A stretch of DNA of 64,000 nt from Chloroflexaceae bacterium (GCA_025057155.1 JANWYD010000022.1:27551-91550); one strand, 5' to 3'; counted from the first letter of the stretch, positions 19,177 through 28,342 are shown. Numbers and translations: made by a program. Notes: generated by a model from the sequence alone, not told the origin.

Positions 19177-20934
19177 ATGACCACTCTCGATCTTGATCAG
19201 CGAGTGGCAGCCAGAACTGCCGCTCCCAGGGTTGCGCCAGCCGGAACGCCCGTTTCCCTGCCCTACCGCCATCTTCCCGACATGGTTGATCGGACCTGCG
19301 AACGCTACGCTCGGCAGCACGCCTTCACCGCCGTGCTGCCGAACGGCATGTTTGGCAATCTCAGTTTTGCCGAGGTGCGCCGCGACGCCGACCGCTTCGC
19401 GGCCTTTTTGCGCGAGGAGCTGGGCCTGGCCGCCGGCGACCGGGTGGCCATTCAGTTGCCCAACAGCCTGGCCTATCCTATCTGCGCCTTTGGCGTGCTC
19501 AAGGCCGGGTGCGTGCTGGTCAACACTAATCCGCTCTACACCCCGGCGGAGATGATCCACCAGTTCAACGACAGCGGCGCGCGTGTGCTGGTGATCGTGG
19601 ATCTCTTCGGCGACAAGATCGCTCCGGTGCTGGAGCAAACCGGCATCGAACACGTGGTGCTTGTGCGCCTCACGGACCGCTTCCCCGCCCTGCCGGGTTT
19701 CGTGGCTTACAATGTCATCAAGTACTGGAACCGTCTGATCCCCCGCTGCACCGCGCCGACGATCTCCTTCCGCGAGGCCCTTGCTCGCGGCGCGCGCCAT
19801 CTCCAGGAGCGCAGGATTGACGTCGCGGCCTACACCGCGGCCACAACCCCCGAAGACCTGGCAGTGTTGCAGTACACCGGCGGCACCACCGGCGTGAGCA
19901 AGGGAGCGATGCTCTCGCACGGCAACCTGCTGGCCAACGTGGCGCAGATCGAGGAGCGCGTGGCGGCTTATGTGACCCACGGCGCCGAGTGCCCGCTGGC
20001 TGTGTTGCCGCTGTATCACATCTTCGCCTTCACCACCAATCTGCTCTACTTCTTCCAGGCCGGAGCGCGCAACATTCTGGTAGCCAACCCCCGTCCGCTC
20101 TCGAACCTCCAGCGCGCCATTGAGAACTACCCGGTCACCTGGATCCCCGGTGTGAATACCCTCTTCAATGGCCTGCTGAACGAAGAGTGGTTCGCCGACC
20201 ATCCCCCGCCGAAGCTGCGTGGCAGCATCGCTGGCGGCACGGCGCTGCATGCCGCTGTGGCCGAGCGCTGGCAGCGCGTGACCGGCACGCCGGTGATCGA
20301 GGGCTATGGCCTCACCGAGTGCTCCCCGGTGGTGACGCTCAACCCCTTTGATGCCAACCGGCCCGGCAGCATCGGCCTGCCGCTGCTCGGCACCGAGGTG
20401 TGTCTGCTCGACAGCTTCGGCAAACCGGTTCCGCCCGGCGAGCCGGGCGAACTGTCTGTTCGTGGCCCGCAGGTGATGCAGGGTTACTGGCAGCGCCCCG
20501 AAGAGACGGCGAAGGTGATCCGCGACGGCTGGCTTCTCACCGGCGACATTGCCACGATGGACGCTGATGGCTACCTGCGCATCGTTGATCGCAAGAAGGA
20601 CATGATTATTGTCAGCGGCTTTAACGTGTACCCTAATGAGGTCGAGGACTGCATCGCCGCCTGCCCCGGCGTCTCCGAAGTGGCCGTGATCGGCTTGCCC
20701 GACGCCAGAACGGGCGAGATGGTCAAAGCCTTCGTGGTGGCGAAGCCCGGCGCGAGCCTGACCGCCGAGCAGGTGCGCGAGCATTGCAAGCAGCACCTGG
20801 CCCCCTACAAGGTGCCGAAGGCGGTCGAATTGCGCGCCGAGTTGCCGAAGAGCGCCGTGGGCAAGGTGCTGCGCCGCGAGTTGCGGGCTGAGTCGCTGAC
20901 GGTATGCCAGCAGGAAGGAGTCGCCAATGGTTAG
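19177..20934 (+). CDS. fadD: Long-chain acyl-CoA synthetase (FadD-like)
   Basis: AMP-forming ligase activating fatty acids with ATP and CoA. The 585 residues carry the P-loop-like motif LQYTGGTTGVSKGAML (about 228-243), VIEGYGLTECSPVV (about 372-385), the TGDIATMD hinge region and the C-terminal catalytic-lysine segment PKSAVGKVLRREL. It is membrane-associated or cytosolic. GGAG precedes the ATG. Its stop overlaps the start of a BASS-type transporter by 8 bp, so the two are co-translated, suggesting uptake and activation of an organic acid. It could serve exogenous fatty acids; chain length cannot be read. Confidence 0.93.
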   Translation: MTTLDLDQRVAARTAAPRVAPAGTPVSLPYRHLPDMVDRTCERYARQHAFTAVLPNGMFGNLSFAEVRRDADRFAAFLREELGLAAGDRVAIQLPNSLAYPICAFGVLKAGCVLVNTNPLYTPAEMIHQFNDSGARVLVIVDLFGDKIAPVLEQTGIEHVVLVRLTDRFPALPGFVAYNVIKYWNRLIPRCTAPTISFREALARGARHLQERRIDVAAYTAATTPEDLAVLQYTGGTTGVSKGAMLSHGNLLANVAQIEERVAAYVTHGAECPLAVLPLYHIFAFTTNLLYFFQAGARNILVANPRPLSNLQRAIENYPVTWIPGVNTLFNGLLNEEWFADHPPPKLRGSIAGGTALHAAVAERWQRVTGTPVIEGYGLTECSPVVTLNPFDANRPGSIGLPLLGTEVCLLDSFGKPVPPGEPGELSVRGPQVMQGYWQRPEETAKVIRDGWLLTGDIATMDADGYLRIVDRKKDMIIVSGFNVYPNEVEDCIAACPGVSEVAVIGLPDARTGEMVKAFVVAKPGASLTAEQVREHCKQHLAPYKVPKAVELRAELPKSAVGKVLRRELRAESLTVCQQEGVANG

Positions 20935-21814
20935 CCAGACCGAACAACTGCTCCTGGCGCTGATGATCGGGGTGATTATGCTCGGCATGGGCGCCTCGCT
21001 CACCTGGCGCGACTTCTTCCGCGCCTTCAAGCGCCCGCAGGCCATCCTGATCGGCTTTGCCTCGCAGTACCTGCTCATGCCGGCGATCGGCTTCAGCCTG
21101 GCAGTGGCTCTGCAACTGCCCCCGGCTATCGCCATTGGCCTGATCATTATTTCCTGCATGCCGGGAGGTTCGACCTCCAACATCTTCACCTACTTCGCCA
21201 AGGGCGATCTGGCCCTCAGCGTGACGATGACCACCTTTTCGACCCTGGCCGCCTTTGTTATGGCCCCGCTGTGGATCTTCGTCTACGGCAGCCGTTTCAT
21301 GACCAGCGAGATCAGCGTGGGCATGAGCAGTGTGATCCTCGGCCTGGTGATTATGCTTATCCCGGTGGTGATCGGGATGTTTATTCGCCGGCACAATGCC
21401 AACGTCGGCGCGTTGCTCGAACTGCTGGGCGGCATTCTCGGCGTGGTGATCATCCTGGCGCTGATTGCTCTGTGGGTGCCGCGCAACGCCCCGCTGCTGG
21501 CCACGACCCCCTGGCAGGTCTACGCCGCTGCGGTGGGTGTCGGCGTGATTGGCTTCTTCTTCGGCTTCCTGGTGAGCCAGGGGGCGGGGCTGGGCTTCCG
21601 CCGGGCGACGACTGTGGCGCTGGAGACCGGCATTCAGAATGGCCCGCTGGCGCTCTCGATCGTGTTGCTCAGCTTCCAGGGCGATCTGGCCAATGAGATT
21701 GCTCTGATCCCTGTGCTGTACTCGCTGTTCATCGTTATCACCTCGTCGCTGGTGACCGTGTTCTTCCGCCACCAGAACCAGCTGCGCCAGCAGTATGTGG
21801 GGGCGTTGCTGTGA
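20927..21814 (+). CDS. Bile acid:sodium symporter (BASS/SBF) family transporter
   Basis: A 295-residue integral membrane protein with about 8-10 helices. The family-typical segments are MLGMGASLTWRDFFRAFKRP near the N-terminus and CMPGGSTSNIFTYFAKGDLALS (about 79-100), the crossover region that binds sodium and substrate. BASS members move organic acids (bile acids, pyruvate, pantothenate) with sodium. Its overlap with the acyl-CoA ligase gene suggests the substrate is a carboxylic acid activated by that enzyme. This is inference from context. Confidence 0.88.
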   Translation: MVSQTEQLLLALMIGVIMLGMGASLTWRDFFRAFKRPQAILIGFASQYLLMPAIGFSLAVALQLPPAIAIGLIIISCMPGGSTSNIFTYFAKGDLALSVTMTTFSTLAAFVMAPLWIFVYGSRFMTSEISVGMSSVILGLVIMLIPVVIGMFIRRHNANVGALLELLGGILGVVIILALIALWVPRNAPLLATTPWQVYAAAVGVGVIGFFFGFLVSQGAGLGFRRATTVALETGIQNGPLALSIVLLSFQGDLANEIALIPVLYSLFIVITSSLVTVFFRHQNQLRQQYVGALL

Positions 21815-21888
21815 GGCGCAGGTTCGCCGCGCGGCCCTGTGTGTAATGGTTTGCGGGGTCGGCTCGTTGCATACAGGCGGGTATAGTT

Positions 21889-21897
21889 TGCTATAAT
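21889..21897 (+). promoter_or_regulatory. Extended -10 promoter (TGCTATAAT) for smpB
   Basis: A perfect TATAAT with TGC extension. TTGCAT lies 19 bp upstream as a weak -35. Expected transcription start is near 21904, giving a leader of about 58 nt that contains the hairpin at 21916-21942. Confidence 0.65.
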
Positions 21898-21915
21898 ATG
21901 CAGAAGCGATCCGTT

Positions 21916-21942
21916 CGAGTGGAGGGCATCGCCCTCCACTCG
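21916..21942 (+). terminator. Terminator-like hairpin in the smpB leader
   Basis: The perfect 12-bp stem CGAGTGGAGGGC (21916-21927)/GCCCTCCACTCG (21931-21942) has a loop ATC and is followed by CCTGTTTT. It lies between the smpB promoter and its ATG (21962), so it is either an attenuator or a copy of the window's GGAGGGC-loop-GCCCTCC repeat that landed in the leader. Confidence 0.6.
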
Positions 21943-21961
21943 CCTGTTTTCAGACATCACG

Positions 21962-22444
21962 ATGAGTACGAAGCAGGCCCCTCCGCGCGTGGTGGCGGAG
22001 AACCGTAAGGCGCGCCACGATTATGATATCGAAGAGACCTACGAGGCCGGGATCGCGCTGACCGGCAGCGAGATCAAGTCGGTGCGCGCCGGACGCGTCA
22101 ACCTGCGCGGGAGCTATGCCAGGGTGCACAATAACGAGGTCTTCCTGTACGACGCCCACATTTCGCCCTATGAACAGTCGGGGAAGTACTTCAACCACGA
22201 TCCGCTGCGCCCGCGCAAGCTGCTGCTGCACCGCCGCGAGATCAGCCGCCTCGACGGGCTGGTGCGCCAGAAGGGGTTGACGCTGGTGCCGCTCAAGATC
22301 TACTTCAAGGGCCGGCGCGCCAAGGTCGAACTCGGCGTGGCGCGGGGGAAGAAGGCCTACGACCGCCGTGAAGACATCGCCCGGCGCGAGGCGCAACGCG
22401 ACATCGAGCGGGCCATGAAGTCGCGCGATCGCGATAGATTTTAG
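21962..22444 (+). CDS. smpB: SsrA-binding protein SmpB
   Basis: Small basic OB-fold protein that binds tmRNA and delivers it to stalled ribosomes in trans-translation. The 160 residues include the family signatures [38 protein letters not shown] and a basic C-terminal tail ([18 protein letters not shown]). The length is standard. It is cytosolic. The stop codon lies inside an AT-rich repeat arm (22437-22457), so the last residues RDRF may be repeat-derived. No ssrA gene is visible nearby. Confidence 0.96.
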   Translation: MSTKQAPPRVVAENRKARHDYDIEETYEAGIALTGSEIKSVRAGRVNLRGSYARVHNNEVFLYDAHISPYEQSGKYFNHDPLRPRKLLLHRREISRLDGLVRQKGLTLVPLKIYFKGRRAKVELGVARGKKAYDRREDIARREAQRDIERAMKSRDRDRF

Positions 22445-22525
22445 ATTTTGGATTTGGGATTTTGGATTGCAGTCTGGACATGGTACACCTGCGTGGCTTC
22501 CGATCCAAATCTAAAATCTAAAATC
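22437..22525. repeat. AT-rich inverted repeat (GATTTTAGATTTTGG type) spanning the smpB stop
   Basis: The left arm 22437-22457 and right arm 22505-22525 are complementary over 21 bp with one mismatch. The left arm contains the smpB TAG (22442-22444). The units GATTTTGGATTTTGGATT also occur at 26188-26213 between menF and menD. These are strikingly AT-rich for this genome. Confidence 0.75.
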
Positions 22526-22537
22526 CGCAATCACACT

Positions 22538-23821
22538 ATGGCTGGCTACCTGCGGGTTCTGCGCGCGAACCGCAACTACCGGCGCCTGTGGTACGGTCAG
22601 GTGGTCAGCCAGATCGGCGACTGGCTCGATAGTGTTGCGCTGTTTACACTCACCCTCAATCTCACCGGCTCGGGGCAGGCGGTAGGATTGCTGTTCCTGG
22701 CCGAGTTCTTGCCCGGCGCGGCGGTTGGCCCTTTCGCCGGGGTGATCGTTGACCGGCTGCCACGCAAACTGGTGCTGATTGCCAGCGATCTGGGGCGAGC
22801 AGTCACGGTAATGCTGCTGCTCCTGGTCAGCGGCCCCGAGGATCTGTGGCTGTTGTATCTGGCGGTCGTGGCAAAGGTGTCGCTCACGGCCTTTTTTGAA
22901 CCGGCGCGCTCGGCCATCCTGCCAGGAATATGCAGCCGCGAGGAACTGGCGGCGGCCAACGCCATCAGCGGAGCAACCTGGTCGGCCATGCTGGCCCTGG
23001 GCGCGGCCCTGGGCGGCGTTGTGGCAGGCACCCTGGGAGTGCGGGCGGCCTTCCTCCTCGACGCGGTCTCGTTCCTGCTCTCGGCGGTGCTGATCGCCAC
23101 GGTGCGCGTCCCCCGGACTCGCGCTCCCGATCCGTTCGACGGGACCCGACCGATAGCGCCGCGCCCGCCAACGGGCGCGCGAGGTGCGCTGAGCGAGTTT
23201 CGGGAGGGTCTTCGTTACGTGCTGACGCGCCCTGAGATCGGGTGGCTGACCTTCAGCAAGGCCATCTGGAGCCTGGGGGGCGGGGTGCTGCTGCTGCTGA
23301 CGCTGTACGGCCGCGAGATTGCGCCGCTGGGCCGCGATGGGGCGGTGAGCATCGGGTTGCTCTACGCCGCGCGCGGAGTGGGAACGGGCATCGGGCCGTT
23401 TCTGGCGCTGCGTCTCGGTGGCTCGGGGCAGCGCTTCCTGCGGCGCTCGGTCGCCACGGCGTTTTTCATCAGCGCCGCGGGTTACCTGTCCCTCGGCTTT
23501 GTAACCACCCTGCCGCTGGCCGCGCTATGCGTCCTCTTCGCGCACATTGGCGGCAGCATCCAGTGGGTCTTCAGCACGACGCTGCTGCAATCGCAAGTGC
23601 CCGATCGCCTCCTCGGGCGCGTCTTTGCCACCGAGTACGCGGCGCTGACCTTCACCACTGCGCTGTCGGCCTATCTGACCGGCGTGGCCCGTGACGCAGG
23701 GGCCACGCCGGCCGCCCTTGCCATGGCCCTGGGGGGCATCTTCGCCGCCTCGGGGGTGGTGATGCTGGCAGCACTGTGGCCCGAGCCGATGCTGGCGGAG
23801 ATGGGGGATAGACGATCCTGA
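22538..23821 (+). CDS. MFS transporter (EntS/MFS_3-like exporter)
   Basis: A 427-residue major facilitator protein with about 12 helices. The N-terminal NRNYRRLWYGQVVSQIGDWL and the cytoplasmic loop signature DRLPRKLVLIASDLGRA (motif A-like) match the drug/siderophore exporter branch (MFS_3, EntS-like). The substrate is unknown. The ATG at 22538 is chosen because upstream codons read the AT-rich repeat. There is no clear Shine-Dalgarno. It stands alone, with a MITE-like element 47 bp after its stop. Confidence 0.88.
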   Translation: MAGYLRVLRANRNYRRLWYGQVVSQIGDWLDSVALFTLTLNLTGSGQAVGLLFLAEFLPGAAVGPFAGVIVDRLPRKLVLIASDLGRAVTVMLLLLVSGPEDLWLLYLAVVAKVSLTAFFEPARSAILPGICSREELAAANAISGATWSAMLALGAALGGVVAGTLGVRAAFLLDAVSFLLSAVLIATVRVPRTRAPDPFDGTRPIAPRPPTGARGALSEFREGLRYVLTRPEIGWLTFSKAIWSLGGGVLLLLTLYGREIAPLGRDGAVSIGLLYAARGVGTGIGPFLALRLGGSGQRFLRRSVATAFFISAAGYLSLGFVTTLPLAALCVLFAHIGGSIQWVFSTTLLQSQVPDRLLGRVFATEYAALTFTTALSAYLTGVARDAGATPAALAMALGGIFAASGVVMLAALWPEPMLAEMGDRRS

Positions 23822-23868
23822 TGCTCCTCTGAGGCTGCGGCGGAGAGGGCGCGCCCTTCCGAACCCTC

Positions 23869-24042
23869 TTCTCAGGTGCAGGGTTTTTCGAGCGAGAAGC
23901 GGTTTTTGGCATTCCCAAGCGCTTACGATCCTCACCCCCCGCCCCCCTCTCCCGCTCGCGGGAGAGGGGGGCGTTGGACGTCCCGATGCCCCGGATGGCG
24001 CATGCGACGCGAGCATGCGCCGGAAAACCCTACACCTGAGAA
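23869..24042. mobile_element. MITE-like element, copy B (174 bp, opposite orientation to A)
   Basis: It starts TTCTCAGGTGCAGGGTTTTT and ends with the complement of the 20-bp terminal repeat at 24023-24042. The interior matches copy A read on the other strand, including the CCCTCTCCCGCTCGCGGGAG hairpin centre. It lies between the convergent MFS and lipoprotein genes. Confidence 0.85.
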
Positions 24043-24078
24043 CCCAGACCCTCCGCTAGGAGGTATTCGGACAGGCTC

Positions 24079-24507
24079 TTAGTCGGCAGCAGGGCCATCA
24101 CACTCAGTTGTGGCTATTTCTATATCTAAGAGCCAGATAATATCCGCAATAAGCGCACCGTTTTTCAGATGTCCGAGCACCTTGATGGTATCGCCAGATT
24201 GAATAGGGGGACCCGCCAGAGGGCAGCCATTGCGGCTGTAGGTGGCAGTGCTATTCTCAAAGCCCGTTCCGACGGGGCGTTCGTTGAGCCAGATCGCTTC
24301 AAATCCATCTACGGGTTCTTGCAGGATGATCTTCCGCGGAGGTTGGACGAGAAACTCCGCAACCGTTGCTTTCGCAAGAACGATCGGCGCATCCGCAGGA
24401 GCGCCCGGAGCGGGATTGCCTTGCCCGGGCAGGCGCAAGCTGCAACCCCAGACAGCGGTCAGCACAGGCGTCAGGACCAGGAGATACAACCATCTCATAG
24501 CGTGCAT
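24079..24507 (-). CDS. Small lipoprotein, unknown function
   Basis: About 142 residues. The N-terminal signal peptide MRWLYLLVLTPVLTAVWGC ends in a lipobox-like VWGC, then a Gly/Pro/Ala linker. A compact domain of beta character follows, with two further cysteines (NGCPLAG and TECDGP) and GDTIKVLGHLKNG, suggestive of an OB-like or small beta-barrel fold. I do not recognise a family. An alternative start is the ATG at 24498. It is divergent from menF across a 252-bp gap, so it may share regulation with the menaquinone genes or be unrelated. Confidence 0.65.
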   Translation of the reverse strand: MHAMRWLYLLVLTPVLTAVWGCSLRLPGQGNPAPGAPADAPIVLAKATVAEFLVQPPRKIILQEPVDGFEAIWLNERPVGTGFENSTATYSRNGCPLAGPPIQSGDTIKVLGHLKNGALIADIIWLLDIEIATTECDGPAAD

Positions 24508-24680
24508 CCCCGCACGGTAGCAGGTTCTAGATCGGTTCGGCAGGGCAAGGCCCACGCGCCGTCGCCCTCGCCCTGCTAACGTACCACAGTTCGCCCACGC
24601 CCGCCCTCCGTTTTCCTACGGAATGCGCTGCCCGCACCCTGCCAGACCCGCGCCTCTCATTTCCCGCTCCCCACCTGGGG

Positions 24681-24686
24681 TATAAT
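24681..24686 (+). promoter_or_regulatory. Candidate -10 (TATAAT) for the men cluster
   Basis: A perfect TATAAT 74 bp upstream of the menF ATG, preceded by GGGG. No convincing -35. It probably drives menF-menD-menH. Confidence 0.55.
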
Positions 24687-24759
24687 CCAGTACAGAGGGG
24701 CCGCAACGCGCGGCCCCGAGACACCGGCACGCCGCGCCGGACGGAGTAGGTCGCGGGTT

Positions 24760-26178
24760 ATGATTGGAGTCAGCGTCGCCACCGCTGCCCTGCGCGAGCG
24801 GCCGCGGATGGAGGAACAGGCCGAGATTGCCCGACAGCGCGCCCGGCAACTGGGGCGCCCCGTGCTGGTGAGCGTAACCACGCGCGTGCGTCCCCGCGAC
24901 CCGCTGGCCCTCTTTGCCCGCGGCCTCGGCGTTACCCACAACCGGCTCTTCTGGAGCGCGCCCGCGGTAGGTCTGGCCGTAACCGGCCTGGGGGCCGCCT
25001 GGAGCTTCGAGGCCCGTGGCTCCGACCGCTTCGCTGCCGTGGCCGCCGCCTGGCGCGAGCTGATCGCCGAGGCCTGCATCGCCGCCGATCCGGCGCTGCC
25101 CTTCAGCGGCCCGATGGCCGCCGTAGGGTTCAGTTTCGACCCCGAGCGCCCCGCTTCCGGACTCTGGGCCGGCTATCCCGACGGGCTGCTGCTGCTGCCG
25201 CGCCTGGTTCTGGCCCGCGTCGGCGATACTGCCAGCCTTACCGTCAACGGCCTGGTTGGCCCCGAGACTTCGTCTATTGACCTGCATCTCTCGGCGGCGC
25301 GCCGCCTGCGGGCCTTGCTTGGCCGCGCCTGGCGTCCACCGCGGGTACCCGGCGGCATCGAACTGGAGGATGCCCTGCCCCCCGGCGCCTGGCGCGCCAT
25401 GGTCGCCGATGCCGTGAACGACCTGCGCGCCGGGCGCCTTGAAAAGGTCGTGCTGGCGCGCGAGGTGCGCGCGCGTTCGGCACGGCCTTTCAATCCCGCC
25501 GCCACCCTCGACGTCCTGCGCCGCGACTACCCCGAGACCTTCGTCTTCGCCGTGGCCCGCGGCGGCAGCACCTTCCTCGGCGCTTCTCCCGAACGGCTCG
25601 TCGGCCTTAAAGACGGCACGGTGGCCGCCAGCGCCCTCGCTGGCTCCATCCGCCGCGGCGCCACCCCGGAGGAGGACGACGCCCTGGCCCGTGCGCTCCT
25701 GGATAGCGCCAAGGACCGCCACGAGCACGCCGTGGTGGTGCGCCGCATCGTCGCCAATCTGGCCGATCTCTGCGACGAGGTGCGCGCCGCCGCTGAACCG
25801 GAGGTGATGCGCCTGCGGAATGTGCAGCACCTCTTCACGCCCGTTACCGGGCGCATTCGTGGCGAGCACACTATTTTCGACCTCGTCGCGCGACTCCATC
25901 CCACCCCGGCCCTCGGCGGCCAGCCCCGCGAGGCCGCCCTGGCCTGGATCCGCGCCCGTGAGGGCCTCGACCGGGGCTGGTACGGCGCTCCAGTCGGCTG
26001 GGTTGACGCCCGCGGGCAGGGCGAGTTTGCTGTGGCCATTCGCTCGGCCCTCATCGGCGAACGCGAGGCCGCCCTTTTCGCTGGCTGCGGCATTGTGGCC
26101 GCCTCCGACCCGCTGCGCGAGGAGCAGGAGACCGAGATCAAGCTGCGGGCCATCCTTGGCGCCCTGGGGGCGGGGTAA
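24760..26178 (+). CDS. menF: Isochorismate synthase
   Basis: First dedicated step of classical menaquinone synthesis, chorismate to isochorismate. The 472 residues include a chorismate-binding domain in the C-terminal half. Signatures are EKVVLAREV, a SPERLVGLKDG region, ALAGSIRRG (about 289-297), SAKDRHEHAVVV, and the C-terminal LHPTPALGGQPRE and GWYGAPVGWVD that separate isochorismate synthases from anthranilate synthases. It is cytosolic. GGAG is 11 nt upstream of the ATG. It heads a plus-strand run with menD, menH, menB, menA and menE. Confidence 0.95.
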   Translation: MIGVSVATAALRERPRMEEQAEIARQRARQLGRPVLVSVTTRVRPRDPLALFARGLGVTHNRLFWSAPAVGLAVTGLGAAWSFEARGSDRFAAVAAAWRELIAEACIAADPALPFSGPMAAVGFSFDPERPASGLWAGYPDGLLLLPRLVLARVGDTASLTVNGLVGPETSSIDLHLSAARRLRALLGRAWRPPRVPGGIELEDALPPGAWRAMVADAVNDLRAGRLEKVVLAREVRARSARPFNPAATLDVLRRDYPETFVFAVARGGSTFLGASPERLVGLKDGTVAASALAGSIRRGATPEEDDALARALLDSAKDRHEHAVVVRRIVANLADLCDEVRAAAEPEVMRLRNVQHLFTPVTGRIRGEHTIFDLVARLHPTPALGGQPREAALAWIRAREGLDRGWYGAPVGWVDARGQGEFAVAIRSALIGEREAALFAGCGIVAASDPLREEQETEIKLRAILGALGAG

Positions 26179-26187
26179 TGCTTTTTG

Positions 26188-26213
26188 GATTGGGGATTTT
26201 GGATTTTGGATTG
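26188..26213. repeat. AT-rich GATTTTGGATT repeat tract between menF and menD
   Basis: Tandem GGATTTTGG-like units in a GC-rich setting, the same family as 22437-22525. It begins 9 bp after the menF stop. Confidence 0.6.
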
Positions 26214-26336
26214 CCATAGTTGATGACGCCTCGGCGAGGAGGTTTGGAGGGGCGAAGCCTCTCCAAAAGAGATTCCAGGGGGCTTATGGCCCCGGCTTCA
26301 CCGCTCGAGGCGGCGCCGGGCCGAACCGACACAGTA

Positions 26337-28145
26337 ATGAACGACCATATCCACACCCTGACCCTCTGGGTCGGCACGCTGATTGACGAGCTCGTCCGCG
26401 GCGGGGCCAGCCAGTTCGTTGTCTGCCCCGGCTCGCGCAGCGCCCCCCTGGCCCTGGCCGTGGCCCGCCACCCTGGCGCGCGCGTCTGGATGCACCTGGA
26501 CGAGCGTTCGGCGGCCTTCTTCGCCATGGGCATGGCCCGCCAGCGCGACGAGCCGGTGGCCCTGGTCTGCACCTCCGGCACGGCCGCGGCCAATTTCCAC
26601 CCCGCCGTCGCCGAAGCCGACCTGGCGCGCGTGCCCCTCGTCATCCTCACTGCCGACCGTCCGCACGAGTTGCGCGACAACGGCGCGCCGCAGACGATTG
26701 ACCAGGTGCGGCTCTTCGGCACGATGACGCGCTGGTTCAGCGACCTGCCTGTTCCCGAGGAGGCGCCCGCCCTGCTGCCCTACCTCCGCGCCGTGGCCGC
26801 CCGCGCCCTGGCCGCCGCTCGCGGGGCGCCCGCCGGCCCGGTGCACCTCAACCTGCCCTTTCGCGAGCCGCTGGTGCCCGACCGCGCGGTGCTGGAGGAT
26901 CTGTTCAAGAGCCGTTCCACCAGCCTGGCCGCGACTCCGGGCGACCCTGCCGAAGCGCGCGGCGGCGCGGCCCGCCCCGCAGCGACCGTGGTGGCCGGCC
27001 CGCGGCTGCTGCCCGAGGCCGCCCTCGGCGCGCTGGTTGACCGGCTCGCCCTGGCGACCAGGGGTCTGATCCTCTGTGGCCCCGGCTGCCCGCCGGACCT
27101 GCCCCCCGCGGTCGCTCGCCTCGCCGCCAGGCGCGGCTGGCCCATTCTGGCCGATCCTCTCTCCGGGGTACGCCACGGTCCCCACGACCAGCGTCTCGTC
27201 CTGTCGGCCTACGACGCCTTCCTGCGTGACGAGGGCTTCGCCGCTCGCTACGCCCCCGAGGTGGCGCTGCGCTTCGGCGCCATGCCCACCTCCAAGCCCG
27301 TGCTGCAGTTCCTCCAGCGCCACCCCGCGGCCCGGCAGATCGTCGTGGACGAGGGTGCAGGCTGGCGCGAGCCGACCAGCCTGGCCGCCGAGCACCTGTT
27401 CTGCGACCCGACCTGGCTCTGCCACGAGTTGAGCGCCCGCCTGCCCGCCGCACCGGAGCTTACGCCCTGGGCGCGAGCCTGGCGCGACGCCGACCGGAGC
27501 GCCCGCGAGGCCATCGCCGCCGTCCTTGGCTCCGAGGAGCGCATCAGCGAGCCAGGAGTCTTCTTCCACCTGGCCGAGATCCTGCCCCCCGGCGCAACGC
27601 TCTTCGTGGGCAACTCGATGCCCGTGCGCGACTGCGACACCTTCCTTCCCGCCAGCGCGCGCCCGCTGACCATCGCCGGCAACCGCGGAGCCAACGGTAT
27701 TGACGGACTGGTCTCCAGCGCCCTGGGGGCGGTCGCCGGGGGCGCCGGGCCGCTGGTGATGGCGCTGGGCGACCTCTCGCTCTACCACGACGCCAATGGC
27801 CTGCTTGCCGCCAGGCTTCACAGCCTGAACGCCACCATCGTGCTGATCAACAACGACGGCGGGGGAATCTTCTCCTTCCTGCCGCAGGCCAGCGAGCGCG
27901 ACCGGTTTGAACTGCTCTTCGGCACGCCCCACGGCCTCGACTTCCGGCCCCTTGCCGAGCTGTACGGCGCCCGCTACACCCTGGCGCGGGACTGGCCCGC
28001 CTTCCGCGCCGCGGTGCGCGCTGGCCTGGAGGGGAGCGGCCTGCACCTGGTCGAGGTGCGCACCGACCGCGAGCGCAACGTGACCGACCACCGCGCCATC
28101 TGGCCGAGGGTCAGCGCGGCCCTGCGCGCCGCCGGGGTCGTGTAG
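26337..28145 (+). CDS. menD: 2-succinyl-5-enolpyruvyl-6-hydroxy-3-cyclohexene-1-carboxylate synthase (MenD)
   Basis: Thiamine-diphosphate enzyme adding the succinyl-semialdehyde unit of 2-oxoglutarate to isochorismate. The 602 residues have the three-domain TPP fold: an N-terminal pyrimidine domain starting VVCPGSRSAPLALAV (about 27-41), then DERSAAFFAMGMAR, and the C-terminal cofactor motif GDLSLYHDANGL ending in NNDGGGIF. The ATG at 26337 is chosen because MenD proteins begin just before the helix leading into the CPGSRS strand; the upstream frame reads repeat-like sequence. No good Shine-Dalgarno is visible. It is cytosolic. Confidence 0.95.
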   Translation: MNDHIHTLTLWVGTLIDELVRGGASQFVVCPGSRSAPLALAVARHPGARVWMHLDERSAAFFAMGMARQRDEPVALVCTSGTAAANFHPAVAEADLARVPLVILTADRPHELRDNGAPQTIDQVRLFGTMTRWFSDLPVPEEAPALLPYLRAVAARALAAARGAPAGPVHLNLPFREPLVPDRAVLEDLFKSRSTSLAATPGDPAEARGGAARPAATVVAGPRLLPEAALGALVDRLALATRGLILCGPGCPPDLPPAVARLAARRGWPILADPLSGVRHGPHDQRLVLSAYDAFLRDEGFAARYAPEVALRFGAMPTSKPVLQFLQRHPAARQIVVDEGAGWREPTSLAAEHLFCDPTWLCHELSARLPAAPELTPWARAWRDADRSAREAIAAVLGSEERISEPGVFFHLAEILPPGATLFVGNSMPVRDCDTFLPASARPLTIAGNRGANGIDGLVSSALGAVAGGAGPLVMALGDLSLYHDANGLLAARLHSLNATIVLINNDGGGIFSFLPQASERDRFELLFGTPHGLDFRPLAELYGARYTLARDWPAFRAAVRAGLEGSGLHLVEVRTDRERNVTDHRAIWPRVSAALRAAGVV

Positions 28146-28215
28146 GGCGGGGCGCAACCCTGCTTACCGAAGCGAGTCTCATCTTAACGCCTTCGGAATC
28201 TCTACGGACTGGCTC

Positions 28216-28324
28216 TGTGGAGGTGTGGAGGTGTAGAGCTGTGGAAATGTAGAGCTGTGGATGGGCGATCAGATCGGGCAACGGTCTCCACATCTCCAGA
28301 CCTCCACGCCTCCACGCCTCCACA
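28216..28324. repeat. GTGGAGGTGT repeat tracts in inverted arrangement before menH
   Basis: A GTGGAGGTGTGGAGGTGTAG tract at 28217-28260 faces CTCCACATCTCC/CCTCCACGCCTCCACGCC at 28286-28324. The tracts can form an imperfect long hairpin in the 197-bp gap between menD and menH. Same family as 9472-9559. Confidence 0.7.
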
Positions 28325-28342
28325 GGCTGGTCTCAGCGCAGG

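Noticed and set aside
18469..21189. 906-residue minus-strand frame
   Set aside because: Antisense to ybeY, the acyl-CoA ligase and the transporter. It crosses three real genes and has no motif.
26298..28157. 619-residue minus-strand frame
   Set aside because: Antisense shadow of menD. The plus strand has the thiamine-diphosphate motifs.
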